Below are positions 48,280 to 61,766 of a stretch of 64,000 nucleotides of DNA, one piece after another. The stretch is from positions 47,249,218 through 47,313,217 of the forward strand of contig NC_068569.1 of assembly GCF_025698545.1 (NCBI RefSeq), given 5' to 3'. A model generated the notes under the pieces. That model did no database searches. It was not told where the DNA came from and was given only the letters and a program-made list of their open reading frames with translations. Position numbers and translations under genes: made by a program. Numbering within the stretch: position 1 is the stretch's first letter; every line of letters begins with the position of its first letter. The DNA comes from Gossypium raimondii (Eukaryota; Streptophyta; Magnoliopsida; Malvales; Malvaceae).

Positions 48280-50107
48280 AATGGTTTGATGGAGTTGTCC
48301 ATTGGGTGTACTATTACGGTGGTCGTCGTTCCGTTGTGGGTGCACCAATTGATCAATGTGCAACTTACTCAAACCAACATTCCTATCACCCATAGGCGAT
48401 CCTTGGGGTGTACTAAGCAAACTAAAAAAATCGTGTGTCATAAAGGTTTGCTCGGGAGGGGTGTAGTACTGGGGTGGCTATAGGCTAAATATATTAAATA
48501 TCACTGGTGAGGTCGGTTTTTGTTGCGGAGAACTACAATCACCCTTCTCTAGCTGATGTGCGCAACCGGAGTACTCTAGGACAAAACTGCAACTCCCAAC
48601 TTTGGATGATAAGAACTACCGGTCGATTGTGTGTATGACAATGAAGGTGTCGGCTTGGTCACTAGTGGGGAAGGAGGAGACTGTTGACAGGGTCATCTTT
48701 GTAAGGGACCTTGTGATTGTATATGTGAAGGGATTACCATCAATTTGCCACCATAAAAAAAAAAAGGCAACCTATTCCATATGTACCATAGCATGTAGTC
48801 CTTCGAAAGAGTGAAATCAAGCAAACATGATTGCATATAAGGCCTTCTTTCTAACCAGACATTCCACAACACAATATATGGTTGATGCTTTAATGCCTAA
48901 TTCTTTGCATTTTTCCCCTTCTTGTCAATTCTGTGGACGTTATCACCCAAATGTATAGGAACGTCTGAAATATGTTGACGACACCCAAATTGACAAGGCA
49001 CCCGATCCCAGGTGTACAACTCAGTTGAAGACTTCATCACGAGTGCATTAATGCTCCACACGAGTGTGTGGGCGCTAGCCAACTGAGGAATGACAGAAGC
49101 AATGTCCAGCTCGCTATATGATATCCACAAGAACTGCATAATTAATAAAACAATTACGTTAACATGATTAAAATACTTATAACAACATAATTAAATAAAT
49201 AAACTAATTACATGAAATTAATATTATTTTATTTTATGAAAATAAATTACCTTATCCCCCATGTGTGCCTCAATTATTTATCGGTACACAATAAGTGTTT
49301 CTGACTTCCCGATATTTGGACAAGTATACCATCTAAAAAATAAACCACACTCGTAAGAAGATATTTTCATTAAAAAAAATCTAGATCCAAGTTTCATTTT
49401 TTTTACCTATTCACAAATGGGAACACATGTACTTGGTGACGCACTAATGCCAGAAATGACATCCTGTATAGCGCCCAGGATTGTAGCAGTACCAAGAACC
49501 CACTTATACCTTGTGTTCTATGTTTTGTCGCTCGAAAAAGCTCACGATACAACATCGCTAGTATTGCTAAACCCTAACTGTAGGAACAGACACCTTGCAA
49601 ATCAATTAGTAAGGGTAGGTACATCAAGTGGATTCTATTATTATTGGAATCCAACATAAGTACCCCTTATAAGCAATAGTATATAGGCCCGAGCAGTGGA
49701 TATATCCTTCCTCTTGGTTGCATAATTCGATAATGTTTCAAAATTTGCCTTCAACCACAGAAATTTTAAACTTATAAATTTAGCTCTACCATCACCGGGA
49801 GAGCATCCAAGCAAGTAATAGTAGAGCGTCGTAGGGTCCACTGCTTGGCTTGAACTGGTTACGACATCACTGTCCACGGGGAGCCCTAATTGCATTACAA
49901 CATCCTCTAGTATGATAGTGCATTCCCCACAAGGAAATGAAATGTGTGCGTCTCTGGGCACCACCACTCAACCAATGTCGATATTAAGTTGGCCCTCAAC
50001 TCAAACACACAAATTAATGCCACTTGTCCAAATCCCACAGCATCCAGGTAGGGCATAATCCATTCATTAAGCCAATGGCATGGAGCATGGCCATGCGGCC
50101 TCAACAC
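48280..50107 (-). pseudogene. Plant mobile domain (PMD, MAIN/MAIL-like) protein of the MULE
   Basis: Minus strand. Exon-like piece 1 (50107-49641) has HGHAPCHWLNEWIMPYLDAVGFGQ, then, after a shift, PCGECTIILEDVVMQLGLPVDSDVV, a hallmark of the PMD (PF10536). Piece 2 (about 49590-49400) reads ILAMLYRELFRATKHR and VLLQSWALYRM in a different frame. Piece 3 (49139-48897) gives QFLWISYSELDIASVIP and RVPCQFGCRQHISDVP. Splice-like borders separate the pieces (donor GTAAAAAAAATG near 49407). The C-terminal tail down to 48280 is degraded. PMD proteins occur both as host genes (MAIN, MAIL1) and in transposons. It converges on the transposase with about 350 bp between them. Confidence 0.82.
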
Positions 50108-51456
50108 GCGGTACGCATCCTAATCATATCAAATTACAACATTATTAAGATCTCACAATTAAATAAAAAAATTACGTGCAACATTAGAACATTTTCTACT
50201 AGCAAATGGATCATCCTTGTTGTGTTTTGATATCTGCACAAACAATTAAAATTTTAATCATTGACTTAACAAATAAACAATATAAAAATAACGACAATTA
50301 TTTTTTCGAAGCCCATTTTCGTAATCAACAAAAATCTAATTACTCAAACAAACATATAATATTCACTTTTATATATTAAAATATACAAATTATTATTAAA
50401 ATATATATACACTAGTCAAACCGACCTTAATATTAATTTCAACATAAATCTATCTTAATACACTATTCTAACAATTCTAATAATTCTACTAAAATAAACA
50501 TGCACTACCAAACCTATCTTAATAAACATACATACAATAGAAAATTGACATACACAATTCTAATGTTTTTTTTTAAATATAATATTAAAAATATATAAGC
50601 TAACACAATTCTAATTATTTTCAAAGTTAACATATTATTACAAAAAAAAAACTTTTAACACAATTCTAAACTATTAATAATTACACTATTAGAAAAAATA
50701 CATACCAAATTTTTTTGGGGGGACCTTCGGCCGTGGGGAGGAGGGAGCACCTAAGTGTTTGTAATAAAAAAAAATCAAAGATGCAAAATAATTAGTACTA
50801 ACCTTAATATTAAATAAACTTTTAACATAAATAACATGCTTTAATATCAACCAAACTACTACTAAAATATAAATAATTATACTAAAAAAATTACAACATA
50901 CTATTTCTTTTTAATTTCCGCGGGGGAAGGTTTTAGCTTGGTTGTTTGTTTGTTTGTTTTTCTTTCAAATCAGTGAATCAATCTATGAGGGTTAGGGACC
51001 AAACCAACCCCTTTTATAATCATGAAAATAATATTAATATTAATATTAATATTATAAACAAAAGTATAAAAAACTAAAATATTCAGGTATTGAAATTCAG
51101 ACTCGTGACTGATGGGTCACATCGGTGGCACAACGTCGTGCTAGACTACTAAAATATAACTAATTATACTATTAAAAAATACAACATATTCTTTCTTTCT
51201 TTTTTCGAAAGGGTAGAGACCTTTGATTAGGTTGTTTATTATTTGTTTTCTTTCAAATAAATGATTGAATCTGTGTAATAATTTGCGTGAACAAATAAAA
51301 AGTTATTAGAAATGTCGTACATGTTTGTATTAAATTTGAGTTGCGCAGCAACAGCATGGTGGCTTGTATGAATAAGAACATTATAGATTCTATAGGTTAG
51401 GAACTGATGAGACTGTGGGATTTTCTGGGATGAAATTCTTTTAAGTGGGAGAGAGT
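50108..51456. other. Upstream flank of the PMD gene, probable right end of the MULE
   Basis: AT-rich non-coding sequence. A GC-rich island at 50715-50755 (GGGGGGACCTTCGGCCGTGG) stands out and could belong to the PMD leader. A 287-bp-period direct repeat covers 50858-51285. I could not match any end to the left MULE region, so the terminal inverted repeats remain unidentified. Confidence 0.45.
50858..51285. repeat. Diverged direct repeat of about 120 bp, period 287
   Basis: ACTACTAAAATATAA...AATTATACTA, then a TTTCTTT tract and GGTTGTTTGTT/TTTTCTTTCAAAT, occur at 50858-50985 and again at 51145-51275. Between the copies lies an (ATATTA)n-like run near 51030 and a GC-richer 60-mer (51100-51145). 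Confidence 0.75.
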
Positions 51457-53438
51457 TATAACATCTCAAAAAATGGGTTAGAAGAAATGGGGTTCTGAAA
51501 CCAAGAGTGGTCATCCATCGATTATGAGTTTAGATCTTGAAAATTTTAACAAGTAAATTGATTTGGTTCAATGGTTAAATGTTTTGGGTATGTGTGTGAG
51601 GTTCTAGGTTCGAGTCCTGTTTCTAGAAATTTTTGTTATTTTGCTTAAACCCTTACCCTTGAAAGTTTGACTTATAAATTAAATCCTGTCAATTGATGTT
51701 AAGAATAAGCCTGCTAGTTCAATGGTTAAGCTTCTGTGTAATCATTGGTCTTGTGCTCAAATCTCGGTGAAAGCAATAGGGAATGTTTTATTTCTTTGAA
51801 TCTCTTCATAAGGTAATTAGTTTCAGTTGGGTAATTAAAATCTTCCAAAAACCTCCGGTGCTTTTATTTTCATTTTTTTCTTTCTTTTCTGCAATGTTTT
51901 CTATCATTTTGTTTTTGTCCTTCAGTTTTTTCATTTTGGTTTCTCATTTTCAAGCGACATTTCTTCTTGTTATGTGCGTTACACCGATTCTGTACGTGGT
52001 CTGACTTCTTCTTCTAGTTAATTCACTGACCAATAAGTTCGATTTAAGTTTTGGTGTCAAAAGTTCTTCGACGTAATTGCAATTTTGGAATGTTAGTTTT
52101 TAGCGATTTGACTGCGAATTAATCATTTTGTTAAGCAATTGCTTATCGTTTAGGGACGGGGATTCATCCTTGTTGTTCCTACATCGAGTCCCTATCAGAT
52201 GGGTGCCGAATCTAAGTGAATAAGATCTTTCAAAATGTAATGTGTTACTATCTGATGTGTGTGAATTATCTAGGTACAATTTATATTTTGTTAAATATGT
52301 TGGACCGCCTCTGCATTATTCTGTTGATGGAGAACATGCGATATCTGAATATGTTAGATTGATTGTTACTAATTCTGATTTATAACCGTGCACGTTACTT
52401 TCATGTCTGTTTTACAAAAAAATGATTCTCATGTTTACTGATTCTATTATTGAAAGATAGCATGTCTTATATGCTCATTACTGTGATCCTGCATATGCAT
52501 GCCATGACTCAGTGCATGGGACTTGTGTTAAAGTTTAAAGGAAGAAGATTTTGTACTGGAAATTAATGATCTTTGAGTTTAGTGGCTTGACCACATATAT
52601 TTGATCGACAGTTTAACTGCATATTGATAAGCCATCGTTGCCGGGCAACTCGAGATGGCGGGTCATCGTTGTTGAGCAACCCGAGATGACTTTGTTGGTA
52701 TGCTTTGGATGGATGAGTTCACTGGAGAACTCTATCTTAGTGTGTAACGGAGTTTGGGTAGAATGTTTTTGATAAATCTACATTCTGATCTGTTTGAAAA
52801 TACCGCATCTGCATAAACATACATGATTTGTTCTTCTCTGTTCCATTTTGTTGTGTTCAACTCTGCTCTTCTCTGTACCATTCAATTTTGTTCTGTTTTA
52901 TTTGATTCTGTACTATACTGTATGATTTATTTTGTTCTGCTCTGTTCTGTTTTTGCTTTGTATTGTTGTACCACCTTTGATCAACTATTTATGATACTCT
53001 AGATTTGTCTGTACTGGTTATACAACTACTCTTAAGTTCTTTGCGTTACTACGATTCATATAGTATGCTCTACTTATTTGTATTGAGTCTGGTTATACGT
53101 GGTGATTGGTAACTCACCCTTTGTCTTACCTTCATCTTTTTAAGAAAAAATCAGATTTAAGATCGGACGGCATACGGGAGCTCAGATTGTCTTGCACTTT
53201 AATAATTGTGAATTGATATTTTGGGTTTGTAAATTGTCTTTGGATTTGCCTTGCTTTCCTTTTGATAATCTTGTTCGTATCAGTCAATTTCTAACACAAA
53301 ACTATAAAATCACCTAAATAGATAAAATGAATTTCTGGTTTTCAAAGTTAAAATTCTGAAAAGGAATCGGTTTTCAATGCGTTGGTGTAACTCGTCCAAG
53401 TTTGGCTTAAACTTCTAAGCCGGGTTTGGGGTGTTACA
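51457..53438 (+). mobile_element. LTR (about 2.0 kb), probably solo, related to the one at 42817
   Basis: Begins TATAACATCTCAAAAAATGGG, almost the same start as the LTR at 42817, and ends GGGTTTGGGGTGTTACA at 53438. The leader phrase 'gtaactcacccttt' near 53108 is typical of these LTRs. A ~36-bp tandem pair (CATCGTTG...GAGATG) lies at 52631-52690. The flanks (AGAGT, CATTT) do not match, so one side may be rearranged; the LINE to its right is also broken at this border. Confidence 0.7.
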
Positions 53439-53439
53439 C

Positions 53440-55560
53440 ATTTTGTTTGTTTAGCCCATTTTTGAAAACCATTTTTCAAGACATCCAATTTACTAAGCAA
53501 TCCAATCGAAGAGACCTTCTAGATACTCTCCACTTCCTCAATAAAAGAACTTTCCAAAACCTTCCATGCTAATAAGATTTTGAATCTTCTGAGCCTAGTT
53601 TCAAGCTAAATTATATTTAAAAGAAGAGGACAATGATTTGGAAAAGAATGTGGAATGTGCTGAATTGATGCGTTAGGAAATAGGTTCATCCATCCAACGT
53701 TTGCCACCCCTATATCTATGCGTTCTCTAATATTGGTTTCCAGTAGATTCCCTCTCTCCCATGTAAACCAAGCGCTATAATACCCAACATCCAACAACTA
53801 ACACTCCCCTAGAACCCCTCTAAAAGCCTTCATTCTCCTCTCATCTGTAGGCAAACCACCCATTTTTTCATTAGCAAACATTATTTTATTAAATTTGCCA
53901 CAAACAAACCAAGGACTTTCCGAATCACTTTTAAGATTTCTCAATAACTCCTAAAAAATCCTCCTTGTTACGTGCATGAGGAGATCCATAAGACCCTGTA
54001 AACCTCCACCGATCTTCCACACAAGAATAACAAATTTCAATGTCAATATGCCAATTTCAATAAGTTCTAAGATTCATCGAAACATCATCCTCCCATTCCA
54101 AGCAGAGACCACCCTTCGAACCTTCAACCGCCACTTCAATGCAATTTAAAAAACCATAACTTCTTCTCCTCGTTCCATTCATACCTTACATAAATTAGTC
54201 TCCATAAAGAAGACCGCTCAGGGACTATACATCTTCAGCCCATGCCGAAGTCTTCTTACCGCCCATGAGCTCTCCAATCCACGGACGTTCTAACACAATA
54301 TTTTTATTGCGACTGGTCGGCTTGCCCCTTAGTAGCTTCCGATATAAAAAGATTGCTTCCCAAAGATCTCCTACTTCTAACTATCAGAGAACCCAAATCT
54401 TCCCAATCAGTAGATTTATCTCCCTCCTTTCTCGATCTTTTCTTCCCATCACCCCCTTAATCACATACTCTTTAGAATCATGATCCATAGCCCATTGTCC
54501 CTAAACTAAAGATGACTCCCCACCCAAACGAGAAGCTAGATTGAATTTCCTTCTAAATTAACTCTCAATATATGATCAATATTAGAACCACCCTCTCTTC
54601 TCTTTACATCATTCCAATTACGCCTTCCCCCTTGCTCCTCAGTATCTCTATCACTTGTCACCCCTTCCCCCTCTTCACGAAGCCATATACTACTCATTGC
54701 AAGAGCTCTTCTAGATTTGGCTCTTAAAGACAGATCCCACCTGATCCCGGCCACTTCAAATCCTAGTGTCATCTTTGCTTCACAATAGGAATCATTGTGC
54801 CCTAACTGTCCACAAAAGAAACAAAGCAGGGTCAACTGTTCATACTTAAAACTAAAATATGAACAAATCCTGGAAGAAAAAAACACCTTCTTCTTCCTTT
54901 TCAATGGACGTTGCACAACTAAAACCACCCTTACTCACTAATAAGTCCGCAATCCCTTCCCTAAATTTGTCACATCATACTCCAAAAATTTCCTAAGAAA
55001 ATTGCCTAATTGCCTCGCCAAAGACTCAATAAAGAAACCATTCGATATCTCATGAATTTGTACCAAAAAATATGCATTAATCAGTGGTACTTTCAACGAA
55101 TCTTCACCCTTCGTTAAGCAATGCAACATTAAGAGGTGATTATTAAAGGTTTGCAGAGACCCCTTAACCACTCTATCCATATCTATTTTGTGAAAAACCT
55201 AAACAAAAATCATTTTTCCCCAATATATGATATCTGAATCCCTTTAACCAGATGCCAAAGATTAGCCATCATACTTTTCATCGCTGAAAAATGTATAATA
55301 CTTGCCGTAAAAAATTAGCCTACTAGACAAAATTCCAACCTCTCAAACACAAAGTCAGGATCTCTCTACCTGCAATATTTTGTCTTCCTCATCATCCAAC
55401 GACAAGCCTACCAAATCTTTCTCCATAAATCCAACCTCCCCAAACTAATTCGCAAAAAATAAAGGCGAGAGAACAAAAAAACCAATTGTATCACCACCAA
55501 AAAAACTAAGAAACCATCCAAAAACACCCACAATCCTAAAAATTTATAGAGTAGTTCTGT
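53440..55560 (-). mobile_element. Truncated L1-type LINE: ORF1 and start of ORF2
   Basis: On the minus strand an ORF1 begins at ATG 55426 (MEKDLVGLSLDDEED, then a stop). DUF4283-like sequence is open at 55180-54938 (HLLMLHCLTKGEDSLKVPL), and 54928-54536 covers the zinc knuckle CFFCGQLGHNDSYC. ORF2 endonuclease pieces follow (GLESSWAVRRLRHGLKM near 54240, GSYGSPHARNKEDF near 53970, YYSAWFTWERGNLLETNIRERID at about 53780). The RT is absent: the element stops at the border with the LTR at 53438. The domain order matches the LINE at 32131-37098 but the sequence is only distantly related. Confidence 0.85.
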
Positions 55561-56384
55561 GTGATCCCCGTTATGATATGAAAAATAATATTAAAATACT
55601 TGAGTGAGACACCTATTATAGATATAATCTTTTCAATAATTTAGTTAAAGGATAAAGCTATAAATGATAATAATTTTCAATATAAGAAAATTTAAAATAA
55701 AGTAAGATAAAATTTGAGAAATTATTCCTTATTATTTTTAAAATTGTTAAAATTTGATTTTATTTTTATATCATCGTAACATACTATTGATATTATTTAA
55801 ACTTTTTACTTCAAATAAAGGTAAAAATTAAATTATTATTTGTTACGAAAGAAGAATAAATTTATTTTGCAATTTATAGTACATAGACTTAGTGAGCAGT
55901 TTAACCATAATTCATGTCTTTTATGATGAAAACGAAAACTCTCTCTTCCTCATAGAAATCGCTAAAATTGTTATTCTTTAAAAATATATTTAAAATTTGA
56001 GATTAATTTCTCTCTATTTTTCGTTAGAATAACAATATCTCAAAAGATGTGTAAATAACTCTACCTGTGCCATCTATTTATAGGAAAAGAAGTTAGAACC
56101 ATTTTAGAGTTGTAGAGGTTTATTTTAAATAAAAAAACATCCTATTTAGAGTAGTAGAGGAGTGAAGGTCCCGCCCTTGTAATTCTACTAGGGTTGCCAC
56201 CTCATTCATGTTATATGAGGGGTTTTGAGCCTCTCTTACATCAGATCCAATTATAAGTAATTCTTAGGCCATTTTTAACCCATTACTCTTTGATCCAACT
56301 TGATTCAGTTTTTCTATTTCTCAAATTAGACTTTAATATTTATATATAAAAACAAAATTTTATCCCTATTTTACCTTTAGCAAA
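55561..56384. other. Intergenic region, no supported gene
   Basis: AT-rich sequence with TTTAAAATA-type simple stretches; nothing recognisable on either strand. Confidence 0.5.
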
Positions 56385-56917
56385 AAATAAGGGAGAGTGA
56401 CGTGGATAAAGCTTAGAAACTAAGGAGAATGAAATGATGCTTAACCATTGGGCTGTTGCCCATACTTAGTTATTTTCTACTACATTTAATATAAATTCTA
56501 GGTGGCCTTAGTTCTTTGGTTGCTGAAATAAAATAGAAGAGAAATGGAAAAGGTTAGGCTTGAACATAAATTTTTTTAGAAATTACTCTAGCTACGTAAT
56601 TTCAAGTCTAAGCCATTTTTAAATGATTAATTAAATTTTTAACCTTACGAATTTTGGGTGCTACACTTTCTTAACAAAAAAAGGAAAAAGAATCTCCATT
56701 GAGTGCAGACTTTTTGGTAATCCAAAATTGGACAACCAAGTTGACAATGACATTAGAGAAAAAAAACTACACAAGAAAAGACATAAAAATTATAATTAAT
56801 TTCACTCCTTAAAACAAAACAAAATTCAAATCACCATTCAAGGCACAACGAAGTGCCCATTTATTTAAGAAACATAGTTACTAGCAGAGTCTTGAAATGT
56901 GTTGTAAGCACAATATT

Positions 56918-58010
<1,093 letters not shown>

Positions 58011-58074
58011 TCAAAATGATTTAAACTCTTTGTTCTTAGGTTCTAATGTCAGAAACTGAAGGGTTTTGCCATCA

Positions 58075-58082
58075 TATTTATA
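58075..58082 (-). promoter_or_regulatory. TATA box of the intact GST gene
   Basis: TATAAATA on the minus strand, about 90 bases upstream of the ATG at 57989. Copy 3 keeps the same sequence near 60990, while copy 1 has TATGAACA there. Confidence 0.7.
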
Positions 58083-58289
58083 GACAAAGAGTTTAGACAA
58101 AGAGTTTAGGCTGTGTTCTTTATTGCTTAAAAGATGAGCTTTTACCTCGAAAATTACATTTCTCTGAAAAGCAATAAAGAAAAGTCTTCAGTTGGTAGCA
58201 AATTCCCATCTTACATGCGTAACAGTTCTTAAATTTAAGTTTCAAAGCATATTTTAATGGATGCCCCCTTGTTGAAATCAGAAAAAAGG

Positions 58290-58554
58290 ATATATCATTC
58301 GGTCAATAGATATTATATGTCATATGTCATTGCTTACATCACTTTGTCCATAATTGTTTTTTTTTAATTTGAGATAATATATAATTTGGCCCCTAAATTT
58401 GTTTATTTGTATTTAATTGGTCCTTAAAAAATTTTTGACCTAGTTGGTCCCTAAACTTATATTTCGTCAACCAGGTTGATACCTCTGCACTAACTCTATT
58501 AGTTTGTGACATGACACTACTAGCTAATCCGTTGGTGCCATATGGCGGCCTCTC
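58290..58554. repeat. Arm of a dispersed repeat with 'TTTGGTCCCTAAA' phrases
   Basis: ATATATAATTTGGCCCCTAAATT, AATTGGTCCTTAAA and AGTTGGTCCCTAAACT lie in series. They resemble the arms of long-TIR Mutator-type MITEs, such as the one in NAC intron 2, but no opposite arm is visible. Confidence 0.5.
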
Positions 58555-59165
58555 AAAATACTAATCCGAGAGAATACCAAAAAATATGAGAGATACCAAA
58601 AATGATGAGGGAATATTAAAAAAATATGAAGAAATACCAAAATTAAGAGGAAATACCAAAAAACATGAGGGGATGTCAAAAATTGTGAGAATACCAATTT
58701 TAGTTTGCCTTTGAAATTATTTTCATTTATTTATTTTTCACATTTTTAAAAATTATCATGAAATATAATTTTCAGTACCAAATTTTAGCATTAAAATAAT
58801 AATTTAAGAGTAACAATTTTTTGGTTACAAAATCCTATAGAAATTTCTTAATATTTAAAAATATCATTTTATTTACTCCAAAAATATGAAGAAATTTAAA
58901 AAAAATATGAGGAATATCAAAAAAATTGAGAAAGTACCAAAAAATATGAGGATGTGCCAAAATTATGAGCAATTATTAAATATTATAAAGGAATACCAAA
59001 AACATAAGGGATGTAAAAATTATGAGGATACCAATTTTAATTTGTCTTAGAAATTTTATTTATTTATTTCATTTTCATATATTTTGTAAATTATCATGAA
59101 ACATAATTTTTTATACCAAATTTAAGCAATAAAAATAATAATTTAACAACTACAAATTTTTGACG
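58555..59165. repeat. Two-level tandem repeat: ~20-bp units within a 337-bp unit
   Basis: Short units close to AAAATATGAGGAATACCAA recur about every 18-22 bases at 58560-58690 and 58880-59030. The whole block plus a tail (ATACCAATTTTAGTTTGCC at 58691, ATACCAATTTTAATTTGTC at 59028) is duplicated with an offset of about 337 bases. No ORF. Confidence 0.8.
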
Positions 59166-59354
59166 TTACACAATCCAACAATGTCAAGAAAATAATTACA
59201 AAGGGGAAGACGTAGAAGAATAGGGGAAGCAATTCTTCTTTATGTTGAAAAGGAAAACCAAAATTCTAATATGATTAGGAAGGGGATTAAATGGTTAGGT
59301 TAAACAAATTTTAGAGGGCTATTTTGATAAATTACTTATATTGTCGAAAATGAG

Positions 59355-61030
<1,676 letters not shown>

Positions 61031-61766
61031 ACTTTCCTCACTACAAATAAATTATTCTGAAAAATAAAATTAGCCATTTTGTTTGTCTCCTATATTCTAA
61101 TTTTTTTTTTACAAAATATCTAAAATTATCCATAGTTTTTTCTCAACCCATAAATAGGAGGATAATGCACTTTAGCGCACTCGAACCACATCCTCCTACA
61201 TTGACAATAATATCCATGTCAATCGAGTTAAGGCTAAATCTACAATTTGAATCATTTTTAAATACACAAAAATTTACAAAATAATTCCATGTGGTCCCGG
61301 TTATTGGCTTTTTTACCAAACTAACCTAAAACAATATAATATTTATAAGAATGACTTAGGTTTAAAAATAATTACGGGAATGACCTGAAAGGAATAATGC
61401 ATGGGAGTGTCGGCACCCATGTCATAAATCTGGCAATCATTACCTGATGAACGGAACAAAGATTAAATTTTTTTTTTGGTGCCGTGTAACAGGTGGCTGA
61501 CACCCATTTTCAATTTTTTTTTATTTTTGTGTCGGCATTGTGGTGTACGACACCCGTAACCTGTAAAAAATAGTACTTTTTGGTGCCAGCACCCGTGTTG
61601 TAACAAAAAAATTTTGGGTGCCATGTTTTTAGTGGTCAACACCCCAGTAAAAAATTAAATATTTTTTTGGTGCCGGCTTTTTCATTGTCGGCACCAATAG
61701 GCTATATATACTAGTCATGGATGCACTTTGGGTTCTAGTAAAACAGGGATTAAGAAAAAAATTTGT
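61031..61766. repeat. GGTGCCG-rich non-coding region, possible MULE terminal sequence
   Basis: At 61400-61710 a motif of the form TCGGCACCC or GGTGCCGGCACC returns about six times in both orientations (for example near 61411, 61481, 61533, 61582, 61660 and 61700), followed by TATATATA at 61713. Similar GGTGCC/GGCACC motifs are seen at the left MULE end (31700-31900). This suggests, but does not prove, another MULE end here. No ORF. Confidence 0.4.

Noticed and set aside
48223..48483. Overlapping short ORFs on both strands near 48.3 kb
   Set aside because: They belong to the degraded C-terminal part of the PMD pseudogene or its antisense; no independent gene is supported.
54265..54483. 72-residue plus-strand ORF
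   Set aside because: It overlaps the ORF1/ORF2 junction of the truncated LINE in antisense.
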